A stretch of DNA of 64,000 nucleotides from Paragorgia papillata (Eukaryota > Cnidaria > Anthozoa > Scleralcyonacea > Coralliidae). Made by a program: the position numbers and the translations under genes. The DNA is taken from positions 2,925,501-2,989,500 of the forward strand of contig JAWNZC010000100.1 in assembly GCA_035771165.1 (NCBI GenBank), in the 5' to 3' direction. The notes under the pieces were generated by a model. That model was given only the letters and a program-made list of their open reading frames with translations, ran no database searches and had not been told where the DNA came from. Positions 53,970 through 64,000 of the stretch are shown here, one piece after another. Within the stretch, counting starts at the first letter, position 1, and every line of letters begins with the position of its first letter.

Positions 53970-54850
53970 GTTTGTTTTTTTCGATTTTCTGCCCCACCAA
54001 CATTGACAAACAAATACTGACAACACGACCCACCTCCCCAACAACACCCACCAGATTCCACGCATACCGCAATGGTGGCATACAGGTGTAATGAATTGGA
54101 CACATAAATATAGGCAAACCTGGCCGAAACTTTTCACTTGACTCCGAAGATGACCACTGCTCAGGCCGTTGAAATGTCAGTCACTACCACCACAAACAGT
54201 CTTTCCCAAGACTACTCTAACCTGGACGAGCAACTTTCTGAAACATGTTTAATTAAGTTTTTGTTATTTTATGGATATTTTTGTATGATTTCTGAACTAT
54301 TTCAGTTAGTTTAATAATATTACATGTACATGTATTGCTTGTGTATTACCGTATAGATGGGGTACAATGATAGTTCACTTATTACTTTAATACTTCTTCT
54401 GTCTTTTATATATGTCAAGATTATTTATTTGTTGAAGAGTTTGACTAGTATATTTTATTGACAGAAAATGAAAAAAAAGCCTTTTTGGACTAGTACATAT
54501 GAGCTGAAGGTGGGCATGGTTTAAATCTTGTAACTTAATTATTTTGAGTTTTGACTCATTAGTCTACAGGTGTTCATAGGGAGGCAAGTCAATCTGCTTA
54601 CCAACCTAGCGCACTAGACAAAAACGTAGAGTACTGTATACTGTTATATAAGAAAATGCTTAATTTTTTTTTTATATGAAAAATAATTGCATTTTTTTTG
54701 TTCATGATTGCCCTGACTTGTCAAGTCCATTGTTTTGTTGTTTGTGAAAAATCACAATCATTACATAATATTTATGGATGTACTACAGTAAGTCTGTTAT
54801 TTCTCTGCTTTAAGAAAAATGAGGATCCAGACTTCTGAAGTAGGAAACAG
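53970..54850. other. No gene recognised upstream of the terminal exon
   Basis: AT-rich; probably intron of the gene ending at 55129 if that exon is live. Confidence 0.4.
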
Positions 54851-55129
54851 CAAGCTATTTTGCCGGTTATTGTTTATGACAAAAATTCAACCTATGTGTT
54901 TGTGGGAATCCAAATTATCTTCGAGGTTGAAAGAAAGAAGTTTGTGGGAGCCACTGTCGGTCTGCTGGCAACTTACTATTTATTGGATTTCCATTATCCC
55001 AAGCACTGTGAGTTGGGGATGAACATGCTCCAGTATTTTGTTTTTATGGATAAAAACGCACCAAAAGACATTGTTTCGCCATTCGAGTTGATGTTAAAAG
55101 CATATGAAGAGTATGTCAAGTTAGAATGA
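54851..55129 (+). CDS. Terminal exon of a second SAMD3-like family gene
   Basis: From an AG at 54849-54850 the frame runs AILPVIVYDKNSTYVFVGIQ, FEVERKKFVGATVGLLATYY, LLDFHYPKHCELGMNMLQYF to TGA at 55127. The V-x-L-x-x-YY-x-x-DF-x-YPK block is the C-terminal hallmark I associate with the SAMD3-like proteins and parallels HYVFNVHYA in the exon at 47512. No frame defects. The acceptor is weak in pyrimidines and upstream exons were not found. Function unknown. Confidence 0.6.
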   Translation, partial: QAILPVIVYDKNSTYVFVGIQIIFEVERKKFVGATVGLLATYYLLDFHYPKHCELGMNMLQYFVFMDKNAPKDIVSPFELMLKAYEEYVKLE

Positions 55130-55364
55130 TTTTAAATTGACTTTTGCTCTGTTGACTAACTACATTATGTACAATTTTATATTTCCATGTTTTATTCTTT
55201 AGTGTTCTCATAAATATGTTTAGTAATTTTACAAGATTTCAATTGAGTACATTAGTAAGGTTTATTGAACCGATCAACTGAGATCAATTAGTTGTTTTAT
55301 GTAAAGCGTACAGAGATTACAAGTTAGAATGATTTAAAATTGACTCTTATCTTAAAAATTGACT

Positions 55365-55505
55365 AAAAATGACTTAAGAAAAATTTCTTAAGAAACATTT
55401 TTCGTAAGAAAATATTTCTTAAGAAATTTTCTTAAGAAAAATAACTTATCTGTCTTCCAACAAGAAAATTATTGTTTTAAGATAAAAATTCTTAAAACAA
55501 GTTGT
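55365..55505. repeat. TTCTTAAGAA palindrome cluster
   Basis: Repeated TTCTTAAGAA and TTTTCTTAAGAAAA words (at least five) in AT-rich DNA. Low complexity with two-fold symmetry. Confidence 0.75.
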
Positions 55506-55539
55506 TTTTTTCTTGAAATAAGAAAATAATTTTTTGTAC

Positions 55540-56222
55540 AACACCGTGTCAACATCGTGAAATGCACTGTGTGGACACTGTGTTCACTCCGTGGAAAATG
55601 TCCCAAATCTACATGTGAACACTGTGTGTCAACACCGTGAAATGCACTGCGAGAACACTGTGTGTTAACACCGTGAACTATACTGTGGTGACTGTGTGTT
55701 AACCCTGTGTTCACTACGTGGAAAATATCCCAAATACTCATGTGAACACTGTGTTAACACCGTGAAATGCACTGCGAGAACACTGTGTGTTAACACCGTG
55801 AACTATACTGTGTGGTGACTGTGTGTCAACCTTGTGTTCACTACGTGGAAAATGTGCCAAATACACATGTGAACACTGTGTTAACACCCTGAAATGCACT
55901 GCGTGAACACTGTGTGTTAAGACCATGAAATATACTGTGTGGTGACTGTGTGTTAACCATGTGTTCACTACGTGGAAGATATCCCAAATACACATGTGAA
56001 CACTGTGTGTTAACACCGTGAAATGCATTGCGTCAACACTGTGTGTTAACACAGTGAAATATACTGTGTGGTGACTGTGTTAAGCAGGTGCTCACTATGT
56101 GGAAAATGCCCCAAATACACATGTAACAGTGTGTGTTACACCCTGTGTTCACTGGGTGTTAACACTGTTGAACCACACTGGGAATCACTGGGTGAACACA
56201 CTGTGGGTTTTTTCGTAAGGGT
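55540..56222. repeat. 127-bp satellite of CACTGTGTG type, ending TTTTTTCGTAAGGG
   Basis: CATGTGAAC anchors recur at 55612, 55739, 55866, 55993 and, diverged, 56120: a constant 127-bp period. Each unit has AACACTGTGTGTTAACACCG and TGTGTTCACTACGTGGAAAA. It ends TTTTTTCGTAAGGG, as does the array at 4304-4770. Confidence 0.95.
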
Positions 56223-56229
56223 ATAAGTC

Positions 56230-56690
56230 GTTAATGCAAGCATTATTTGACTATTGCGATGTAGTATGGGACAACGTGCCAACTACAACTGCTACTAGAT
56301 TACAAAAGTTGCAAAATCGAACGGCACGAGTAATTACAAGCCAGGGCTATGAGGTCAGATCTAGTGAACTAATAGGTCAATTGCACTGTAAAAGGCTATG
56401 TCATTCACGTGCTGAACATATGACAATAATAATTTATAAAGTATTAAATAATATGGCACCCTCTTACCTACGATACCATTTTAACATTTATACCTTTGAT
56501 AATACTTATCCATTACGAAATAAAGAAATGTCACTCGTCTTACCAAAACCACTCACTGTGTTTTTGAAAAAGACGTTCACTTATAGAGGCGTACAACTCT
56601 GGAACGAATTGCCAAGTCAAATGACATGTGAAACTAGCTAGTCTTAAAAAAATTAAAAAATCTCTCTCATCACTTGCTTCCTCAAATTAA
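56230..56690 (+). pseudogene. 3' end of a LINE reverse transcriptase ORF
   Basis: MQALFDYCDVVWDNVPTTTA, LQKLQNRTARVITSQGYEVR and YKVLNNMAPSYLRYHF, then YRGVQLWNELPSQM. This is the post-RT C-terminal region of CR1/L2/RTE-X-like LINEs. 5' truncated exactly at the satellite edge. A stop follows ETS, then a short diverged tail. Confidence 0.85.
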
Positions 56691-56774
56691 GTAATTTTTT
56701 ATGTATTTTTAAAAGTATTCTCGGGTTTCTTGTAAAGCAGTTACATATAACTGAAGAAATTCCGAATTTAAATA

Positions 56775-56845
56775 AATCTGTCTCTCTGTCTGTCCGTCTG
56801 TCCGTCCGCCCGCCCGTCCGTTCGTTCGTTTGTTTGTGTGTTTGA
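56775..56845. repeat. Imperfect (GTCT/GTCC/GTTC)n tract
   Basis: A tetranucleotide-type array changing from TGTC through CGTC/CGCC to GTTC/GTTT. Confidence 0.9.
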
Positions 56846-56849
56846 ATAA

Positions 56850-58040
56850 CTCATAACATATAGTACTGCACAGGTTTTCATGAAAGTGTGTGGAAAGTTT
56901 GATCATAAATAGATCAAGGACCAACCTATTCAATTTTGGTTGAATTTTGTTGAAATTTGAATCTTTAATCTTTAAATCGCTTTATTAAACCAGTTAATTA
57001 ATGGTAAAAATGGCAGGTACAACAGGTTACCCCAATTACTGTACCCCTAACAATAAAAATCTGACAACAAGATTCTCCGTGTAAAAGAACAGCTTGTTTG
57101 CGCTGATTATTTTTATTTTATGTAAACATTGTGCATAATTTCCTAGTGGGCGATTGGAAAGTGGAACTCGTGGTGCGTGTTTTTAACTTCAAAAAAGAAA
57201 CAAAACTAGAAGTCCTGAGGACTTAAATAAACTGGACATTATAAATTTGTTCCAAGGGCCTTGGGTATGAATGTAAAGGTTGTTGTGTTTTTTCCACATA
57301 TGGTTAGTCAATATAACATTCTAAACTACCCGTAATTTTTTACCTTATAGAAGACCGAATTAAAATTCAAATATAACCTGAACTCGCAGACAGTGTAACA
57401 TTTATGGTATATAAACATAAAAAAATAGGGAATAAACATTTTTTTGCACTTTTATGCCATGAAATATTAAGCGTCTTTTACATATTCGCTTTAACTTTTA
57501 GAACATCTAAAGACTTACGTTCCACGAAAACGTGTGGATAAGTATTGTTTCTTGTGCCGATTTCTGTGTTTTACAATAATCACGCCAATGCATGACTGTA
57601 CTAGTAGACATTAAAATAAGGTCTCCTTTGATTACAGAACAAGATTTTAAGCATTTGTTAACTGTGTTAACTGGATTATTAATATAGAATACCAATGCAT
57701 TCTCATTAACTGCTGATTAATTAAACCGCGCGCGGATAAGCGAGTTACGGGAATATAGAAATTCGCGACGGAGACGGAGACGGAGACCGCGACTACCCTG
57801 CTGCGCATATACACAACACTCCAAAATATACATATATCACAACCAACACCACTTCGTTTCAGCATATCTTCATTCACAACACCCACCCGTCCGTCTGTCT
57901 TCTCGCGACCACATACGGCGCAATCCTACACTCTCCCGAAACTCAGAATAAAATAATTGCAGTCTCGCCAACGGACACGTAAGGGCATACACACGATAAC
58001 GTACAAATTGTCAAAGTGGGCAGGCGGCGGCCAAGAGAGT
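56850..58040. other. No gene recognised
   Basis: AT-rich sequence with a GACGGAGACGGAGAC hexamer run at 57769-57787. Short open frames have no motifs. Confidence 0.4.
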
Positions 58041-58044
58041 GGAA

Positions 58045-58087
<43 letters not shown>

Positions 58088-58210
58088 TACATGAAAAAAT
58101 ATCTCGACTGTGATTGGCTGATTCCAGTGCAGTTAATCCCAAACAACAGTGCAAAAATCTGTAATCACAGTGCAAAAATCTGTAATACAGTGCAAAAATC
58201 TGTTATCACT
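58045..58210. repeat. (AAT)n and a CAGTGCAAAAATCTGTAAT tandem
   Basis: An AAT trinucleotide run at about 58046-58087. At 58148-58205 three to four copies of a 19-21 bp unit, CAGTGCAAAAATCTGTAATC. Confidence 0.92.
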
Positions 58211-58509
58211 AAGAACCAATCAAATTAATTGTACAGCGGATTTTTCTCGACTCAAAACAAACAAAGATGGCGGCCAAGATTCGGCGCTTTTGGGGATAAT
58301 TTGTTCAAATTTGAAGCTAGTTATGCTTTAATATTGCCAAGTGAAGTACCTACAAGAAGACCAGAAGCTTCTTTATGCCTCGAGTAAACTTTTTCAAGTA
58401 GTAAAGGAAGCGAAGCGTTTTTTTAACGAATAAATATGCGAGGAGTGGACGCCGTGAAACATGCGTACGTTAAAATGTTAGTACAGTTGTTTTGAACATT
58501 TTTTCATGT

Positions 58510-58697
58510 ATATTATTAATAAGTAATAGCATGGTTTCTCGTGCAATTTGGAAAAACATGCACTCGTGAGTTTTTCAAATACTTCAAATAGCACTCGTCC
58601 TTCGGACTCGTGCTATTTTGACAGTATTTGAAAAACTCACTCGTGCATGTTTTTTTTCCAAATTGCACTCGAAACCATGCTATTACCTATACTAATA
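58510..58697. mobile_element. Foldback element
   Basis: AATAGCATGGTTTCTCGTGC..CATGCACTCGTGAGTTTTTC..AATAGCACTCGTCCTTCG pairs with CGGACTCGTGCTATTTTGAC..GAAAAACTCACTCGTGCATG..GCACTCGAAACCATGCTATT. Arms of about 85 bp and almost no loop. Confidence 0.9.
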
Positions 58698-58813
58698 ATG
58701 GAAACTTTATTAATGATTTTCTTTCTTTTTTTTCTAAACAAACAATTGTAAATCTCACTTATCGAGGTAATTTACAATCGACTACTTGAATCACAACTAA
58801 GCTACTTAAAAAC

Positions 58814-61800
58814 TTAAAAGTTCATTAAGTCAGGATTCGTCCATTCCTTATTTCTGCAGCAAAAAATATAATAGGTTGTTCTGATGGCAATAGATATCAT
58901 TTTTCTGACACAATAATTTTGATGCTTCACATCAACTCCTACATCGTTTAACATTGCTATAAAGGAGGTACACTCTTTTGCGAAAACACCGAGTGAACTA
59001 ATCGAGAGATTGACAAATTTAACAGTGCTAAAGTGTTCACTTTGTTGTCTAACTATTTCTTCATATTTGGCTTTTTTGCGCTCTACGTTGTTTTGAAGGT
59101 TGGATTCAAATCCCACGGTAAGTTCGACTATATATAGACATCCCTTTGAAGTAGATAGGAGTAAATCTGGACGATATTTGTCACCAGTTATTATTGAGGG
59201 GCTTTTGAATTCAGGAAGATCAACAAAAGGTTGGAGCAATTGGCAGTTTGTAGGGTCTTGGCAAGAAAGTTTAGCATAGAGTCGTGTCTCCACGTAAATC
59301 GTTCAAGGTATGATTGACATCCGGCAATCACGTGTAGGAGAGTTTCTGGGCGTAAGCAAAATGAACAGTCGGAACTTGATGATATACCCCATCTGGAAAG
59401 GTTTTTGCGGGTAGGAAGAGAGTTATTGATATAACGCATAGTAAAATAATAGATGTTTTTTGGTAGTTTAGATTGAGAAGCAGACCAGAATTTGTTTAGC
59501 TTTGGTAAGGAGAATTTCGTAACATTCGAGAAAAATGAGCCTTGACAGGTCAAGTGGTTTTGAAGTTTATCCTCTTGTCCAGAACGGAAATCTTTGATAA
59601 CTTCCTTGGTAGAGTTGTAAATATCATACTGAATGTTAGTGCTGTTATTAGTTGATTTCCAAAGCTCTTTTATTGATTCGTTGGGAGATGTTTTTAAGGC
59701 ATTTCGAAGAACTGTTTGACACTGAGTGAATTTGATAGATGGTGGGAAAATACTTAGACCAAATTTGTTACGGGTTAGAAAGATGTTACTCAATGTTCCA
59801 GATACTGGTATTTCCAGCCATTTACGGATGTATTTGTTTACAACGGAATCAATATTTTCGGAGACCCAAGTTTTGGACAAGGTAGCAACAGTAAAATGCA
59901 AGGATATTTTAGATAAGACGTAGCGACTGTAAAGAATAAGTTTATTTTTCGGATGTAGTGGTTTAAGGTCAATATCAGACATCAGTTCTGTGATGAGGGA
60001 GGTCAGCTCAGACTTGTGTTCTTGGTTGGACATATCAAAATCAAAGTATCTTCCTAAATATCGGAAAGACTCTCCAATTTTAGTAGTTGGGATTAGGTCA
60101 CTGTTAATTAAGAGTTTAGGTAAATATTGGACTGATTTTGTTAAAGCTTTCTTGATAACAAATGTGCTACATTTGTCAACCCGGATAATATAACTGGACC
60201 ATTGGCACCAGATACAGAAACGATTTAGAAGATGCTGGTTTTCTGATTCTTGGCCACTAATGACCGCGGCATCATCAGCAAACTGAAACCAGTGGATCGG
60301 GTTTAGAAATTGGAAGGAGAAACCAAATTGACGGTACTTATCGGCCTTTATGTGTTGAATGAAAGTGTTGAAGCACATATTAAATAGTAGAGGACTAAGA
60401 CAATCACCTTGCAGTACACCACGGCCAACAGATATAAAAGGAGTACGAAATTCAGATGTTATTATTGAAGTCTTAAAATCCGTGTATAAACTTTTTATAA
60501 CAGTTTTGATGTGATTAGGAATGTGATGATAATCAAGGATCGACTGAATTAAATTATGATGAACTTCACCAAAGGCATTCTTGAGGTCAAGTAGAGTGAT
60601 GACAAGAGAACGTTGTTTTATCCTAGCTTTGTTGATAATATTGGTCATCTGAGCTGTGTGTTCTAAAGTGCCAGACAGATTAGGTGTGAAGCCTTTCTGT
60701 ATATTATGTTCAATAAAGTTATTAGTAACGAGGAAGGAGAATATTGCATTGCGAAGACATCATGTAAATACTTTTAATGGTATTGTTTCCAGAGTGATGG
60801 GACGAAAATTTGAGGGGTCATCTGTGTTGCCTTTCTTATCAATAAGTATAGTGCACGCTCGTTTCCATTCAGCCGTATAGTTCCAGACAACCAAACATTA
60901 CGTATTATTTCTGTTAGGTAAGTTCTTAAAAAAGGACATCGCTTAAAACATATGACAGAGAGTTGATCAAGGGGACAAGGAGAACCAGAGGCCTTCATTC
61001 TACGTATTGCATTAGTAACTTGTTGATAAGTTGGAGGGTCAACGTTGAATTGAACTTCAGGATCAGATAACCTTGGAATCCAGCTTGGAATATGAAACAG
61101 TTTATTTGGATTAATTATGGCTAGAGTTTTACTGAAATAAGATAGGCATCCTTGCATGTTGAATGAAGGAAACACGGCGTCTTTTCGATTCAGGACGTTC
61201 TTGACATAACCCCAGAAGTTTCTACCAATGTATTGATCATGACTGAAAGATTCGTTGTTATCTGGAGTTGACTGGTTGCAGTTGTTGTTATTACGGCGGA
61301 GCTTATCACGCAAGGTGTGTGACACGTATTGAATTTCTTCAGAGTCACCGTTTGCAGATTTTAATTTTTTTAACTCTTTCTTTAAGTCCTTGACTGAATG
61401 TTCTTTGTATTTATTCACTAGGTTTTCGTCAGGCACTGTTTTAACATGACCAAAATTATCTGCGAAATAGTTGTAGATAACGTCATTTAAAAGCTTTATG
61501 TTTGGATTTAAATCGTGTGATCTGATTGGACCATTTAACTGAAGAACAGATTTGAAAAAATAATTTGCCGTTGACCATTCCGAATCGCTTTTAGGAAGAT
61601 TTATGCCATTTTTTTAAAATTGGAGAACTTTGTTCGCTGTCCACAGCAACACTTGTGTTGGATTGATCATCAGTAGGGATATTTGCAGAGTTATGATCAA
61701 TTTGTTCCTCAAGATCTGTACAAAGTTCGTTGTTCAACCCAAGAATAACTCTGCAACTACGTTGATGCATCTTGAGACCACGCATGCCTTTACATATCTT

Positions 61801-61866
61801 ACCACAGCAGCACTTGATTACGCTACGGCTTGCGATAGGAACATTAGGAGAGTTCATGACTGGCAT
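58814..61866 (-). pseudogene. R2/NeSL-like LINE with restriction-like endonuclease, frameshifted
   Basis: Read on the minus strand. 61866-61591: zinc finger CGKICKGMRGLKMHQRSC (C-x3-C-x8-H-x4-C). 61436-60774: pre-RT region with VTNAIRRMKASGSPCPLDQL. 60648-59191 (485 codons): RT with ITLLDLKNAFGEVHHNLIQ, GVLQGDCLSPLLFNMCFN, WFQFADDAAVISG (FADD) and a gag-knuckle-like CSFCLRPETLLHVIAGC. 59293-58814: endonuclease with KYRPDLLL..LYIVELTVGFESN and RKKAKYEEIV (PD-D/ExK type). Frames shift between these blocks and a TGA lies before 60648. Length and domain order are close to full. Family placement between R2, NeSL and relatives is uncertain. Confidence 0.88.
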
Positions 61867-62142
61867 TTACCTTGGTGTATTATCCGCATAACGACCTTGC
61901 TGATCTGGATTAACTCGCTGTTTACATCGCCATGTATGCCGACCCAGCGTAACGAAATCTTTACCACAAAATGAACAAACGACGCAAATCAATAACATAG
62001 CTATAAAACTTGAACGAATCATGATCAAATCCTTCCTACCACTTATTGGGTGTGATTTTTAAAGATATATTGTGATTCAAGTACAAAACCAGCAGTAAAA
62101 CTACAGACATGTACAGAGCACGTCTGAACGGCTCTGCTCAAT

Positions 62143-62196
62143 GCCAATAATAATAATAATAATAACAATAATAATAATAATAATATAATAATATGA
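62143..62196. repeat. (AAT)n tail of the minus-strand LINE
   Basis: TAATAATAATAACAATAATA-type triplets directly beyond the LINE 3' UTR, as expected for the simple-repeat 3' end of such elements. Confidence 0.9.
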
Positions 62197-64000
62197 CTTT
62201 ATTTCTTGAGGGTAAATTTATGCAGTATTTAATACAATTAAGTATTTTACATAATGGCCCTCATAGATAAAAATAACACATATTAGTAAAAATAAAAATA
62301 AAAGAAAAATATTTTTTTTTAGTTTTTTTTAGAATATTAGAAATAACCAGTATCAGAAATTACATATACACAAGTTACATATAGCTAATAAATTTTACAA
62401 TATGTTTACAGACATGACATGCAAATTGTTCAAGGTGGTCAACTGCCTAATTTAAATTTTTAAAGAATAATTTGAGTTTAGTTTTGTAAGAGGAACATGA
62501 ATAGTTATCGATTAACTTTAGATCGATTGGTAAAGAATTAAAAAGTGAGGCTCCACTGTAGGATAGTTTGGACTTTGCCAATTCTGAATTAACAGAGGGC
62601 AACATAAGGTCAGTCAAAGATGACCGAGTATTTAAATTGTGTGCCTCATTACCAAATGTAAATAGTTTGCGGACTTCAATTGGTGTTGAAGAACGCAAAA
62701 CATTAAAAATCGTCTGTATTTTTCTCATTTTGATTAGATTATGGATTGGAATCCATTTAAGCATACGGAACAATACTACTGACGGAGTTGTTATACTTTC
62801 GTCTAAAGTTAATCGAGCTGCTCCTTTTTGGAGTTTAAAAAGTTGATCGAGTAATTAATTCCGTGCATTTCCCCAAACCGTATTACAATATAATAAATGA
62901 GGATATATTAAAGCGTAGTAAAATTGAATTCTTGTATTGAGTGGTAAAGATTCACGAATCCGTTTGAACAAAAACAGCCGTGAATTAACAATTTTAAAGA
63001 CTTTATTAATTTGGCTATCCCAGTCGAGGTGATTGTCAAGAATAATTCCTAAAAGTTCGCCACTCTTAATTTCCTCAATATAAGTATTATTTATGTTAAC
63101 TAAAACTAGATCTAGGCTTGGAAATTTACGCCTGGAATATATCCTCATAGATTTTGTTTTTTTTGTAATTTATTACCGTGCGATTTTCCTCGGCCCACTC
63201 TGTCGTGTTGAATAGATCGTTAGAGAGGTTATCATTGATTTCAAATAGCTCAGAAGCATGAGTAAGCAGGGTAGAATCATCAGCGAACAAAAAGGAATCA
63301 GAGTTCTCAATGTTTGGGGGTAAGTAATTTATGAAGAGCAAAAATAACAAGGGACCCAGAATAGAACACTGAGGTACCCCGGTTTGAATTGTCAATGGAT
63401 TGGATTAAGTCCCTTTAATAAACACTTGTTGGGGTGCGATCTTGTAAATAAGAAGTAAACCATTGTAATTCTAGGTCGGTAATTCCGTAGGATTTTAATT
63501 TACGAAGTAAAATTGAGTGGTTTACTAAATCAAAAGCTTTTGCGAAGTCCAGAAACAAAATACCATTGATTTCACCTTTGTCGATGGTATTAACCAAGTA
63601 TTCATAAACCATAATTCAAAAACTCATTAATATTCATGAACCAAATTGTCCACTAATATGCACGTATTTGATCATGTGCAAGTCTTTTATACCTGATAAA
63701 ACTACTATGAATATTAACTAACGTGAAATTTTATATAAAGAATACAAATGAACGTGAAATTTTATATAAAATGTCATCCTAATTAACAAATCTATTGTCG
63801 GCGTTTTTGAAGCTATTAAAAACACTCGTAGTCGCGTTTTTATCGGATCTAAAACACTCGCGCTACGCGCTCGTGTTTTAAATCTGATAAAACGCTCCTA
63901 CTCGTGTTTTAAATATTACTTAAAGATGTTTCGCAGGAATGATTGGGTCTGAAGCCATGCTGATGGTTAGAGATTATTTGATTTTCACGTAAATAAATCA
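62150..64000 (-). pseudogene. CR1/L2-like LINE, RT to 3' end, runs off the window
   Basis: Minus-strand blocks: QHGFRPNHSCET (63930-63990), LFLDFAKAFDLVNHSILL (63480-63560), GVPQCSILGPLLFLLFIN and FLFADDSTLLTHASELF (63126-63395), LVNINNTYIEEIKSGELLGI and YYALIYPHLLYCNTVWGN (62855-63148), then KLSYSGASLFNSLPIDLKL (62447-62773). All belong to one LINE protein broken by frameshifts. The 3' end is followed by an (ATT)n-type tail at 62145-62195. A 0.3-kb repeat interrupts it at 63615-63928. Confidence 0.9.
63615..63928. mobile_element. ATTAATAATTCATGA-type repeat inserted in the LINE
   Basis: It starts AAAAACTCATTAATATTCAT and ends CGTGTTTTAAATATTA, with the hairpin TTTTATCGGATCTAAAACACTCG / CGTGTTTTAAATCTGATAAAA. 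LINE coding resumes on both sides (SCET right, MVYEYLV left). A precise target duplication could not be settled. Confidence 0.85.

Noticed and set aside
53800..54137. Cys/Leu/Phe-rich minus-strand frames
   Set aside because: They are produced by the (CAAA)n microsatellite.

Overview
The window is eukaryotic, AT-rich and dominated by repeats. It has spliceosomal exon boundaries (GT..AG) and animal domains (LDL-receptor class A modules, a SAM-like N-terminus), and no operons or ribosome binding sites. The mix of Ty3/Gypsy, DIRS-like, Penelope-like, Crypton and restriction-like-endonuclease LINE elements, many foldback elements and TTAGGG-type satellite suggests a cnidarian, probably an anthozoan. 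That assignment is an inference from family recollection, not a search.

Layout. 0-6.4 kb: a TA-flanked MITE, a decayed DIRS/Ngaro-type retroelement (gag-like then RT N-terminus), a 20-bp minisatellite, a CACTGTGTG satellite and tandem duplications. 6.4-15.2 kb: foldback elements around one LDLa exon on the minus strand. 15.2-16.7 kb: Penelope-like relic. 18.2-23.7 kb: Ty3/Gypsy element 1 (minus), interrupted by an 0.8-kb insertion. 24.0-27.3 kb: Harbinger-like element with about 0.85-0.9 kb inverted repeats and TTA target duplications. 28-33 kb: Crypton-related relic, SINE-like tRNA homology, a possible extracellular exon, a large (TCTG/TTTG)n tract, two LINE fragments and a candidate first exon. 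34.0-42.2 kb: telomere-like satellite carrying Ty3/Gypsy element 2 (minus) and two opposed copies of one 1.6-kb TIR element.

42.65-49.06 kb: a TA-flanked, TIR-bounded unit with clusters of GATTGAAA/TTTCAATC motifs at both ends. It contains exons of a decayed gene resembling the SAMD3-like family of uncharacterised metazoan proteins. This is the most unusual object here. 50.1-52.3 kb: a Crypton tyrosine-recombinase pseudogene (minus). 52.3-53.8 kb: foldbacks, one with a clean small insertion. 54.85-55.13 kb: terminal exon of a second member of the same gene family, followed by a 127-bp satellite. 56-64 kb: LINE fragments, including a nearly full-length but frameshifted R2/NeSL-like LINE (minus) and a CR1/L2-like LINE (minus) running off the right edge.

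No intact, complete protein gene was found. Host-type coding is limited to isolated exons; nearly all long reading frames are transposon remains or low-complexity tracts. Nested insertions let a relative order be inferred: element 2 went into the satellite before the 1.6-kb element went into element 2, and the ATTAATAATTCATGA-type repeat entered both a foldback arm and a LINE.
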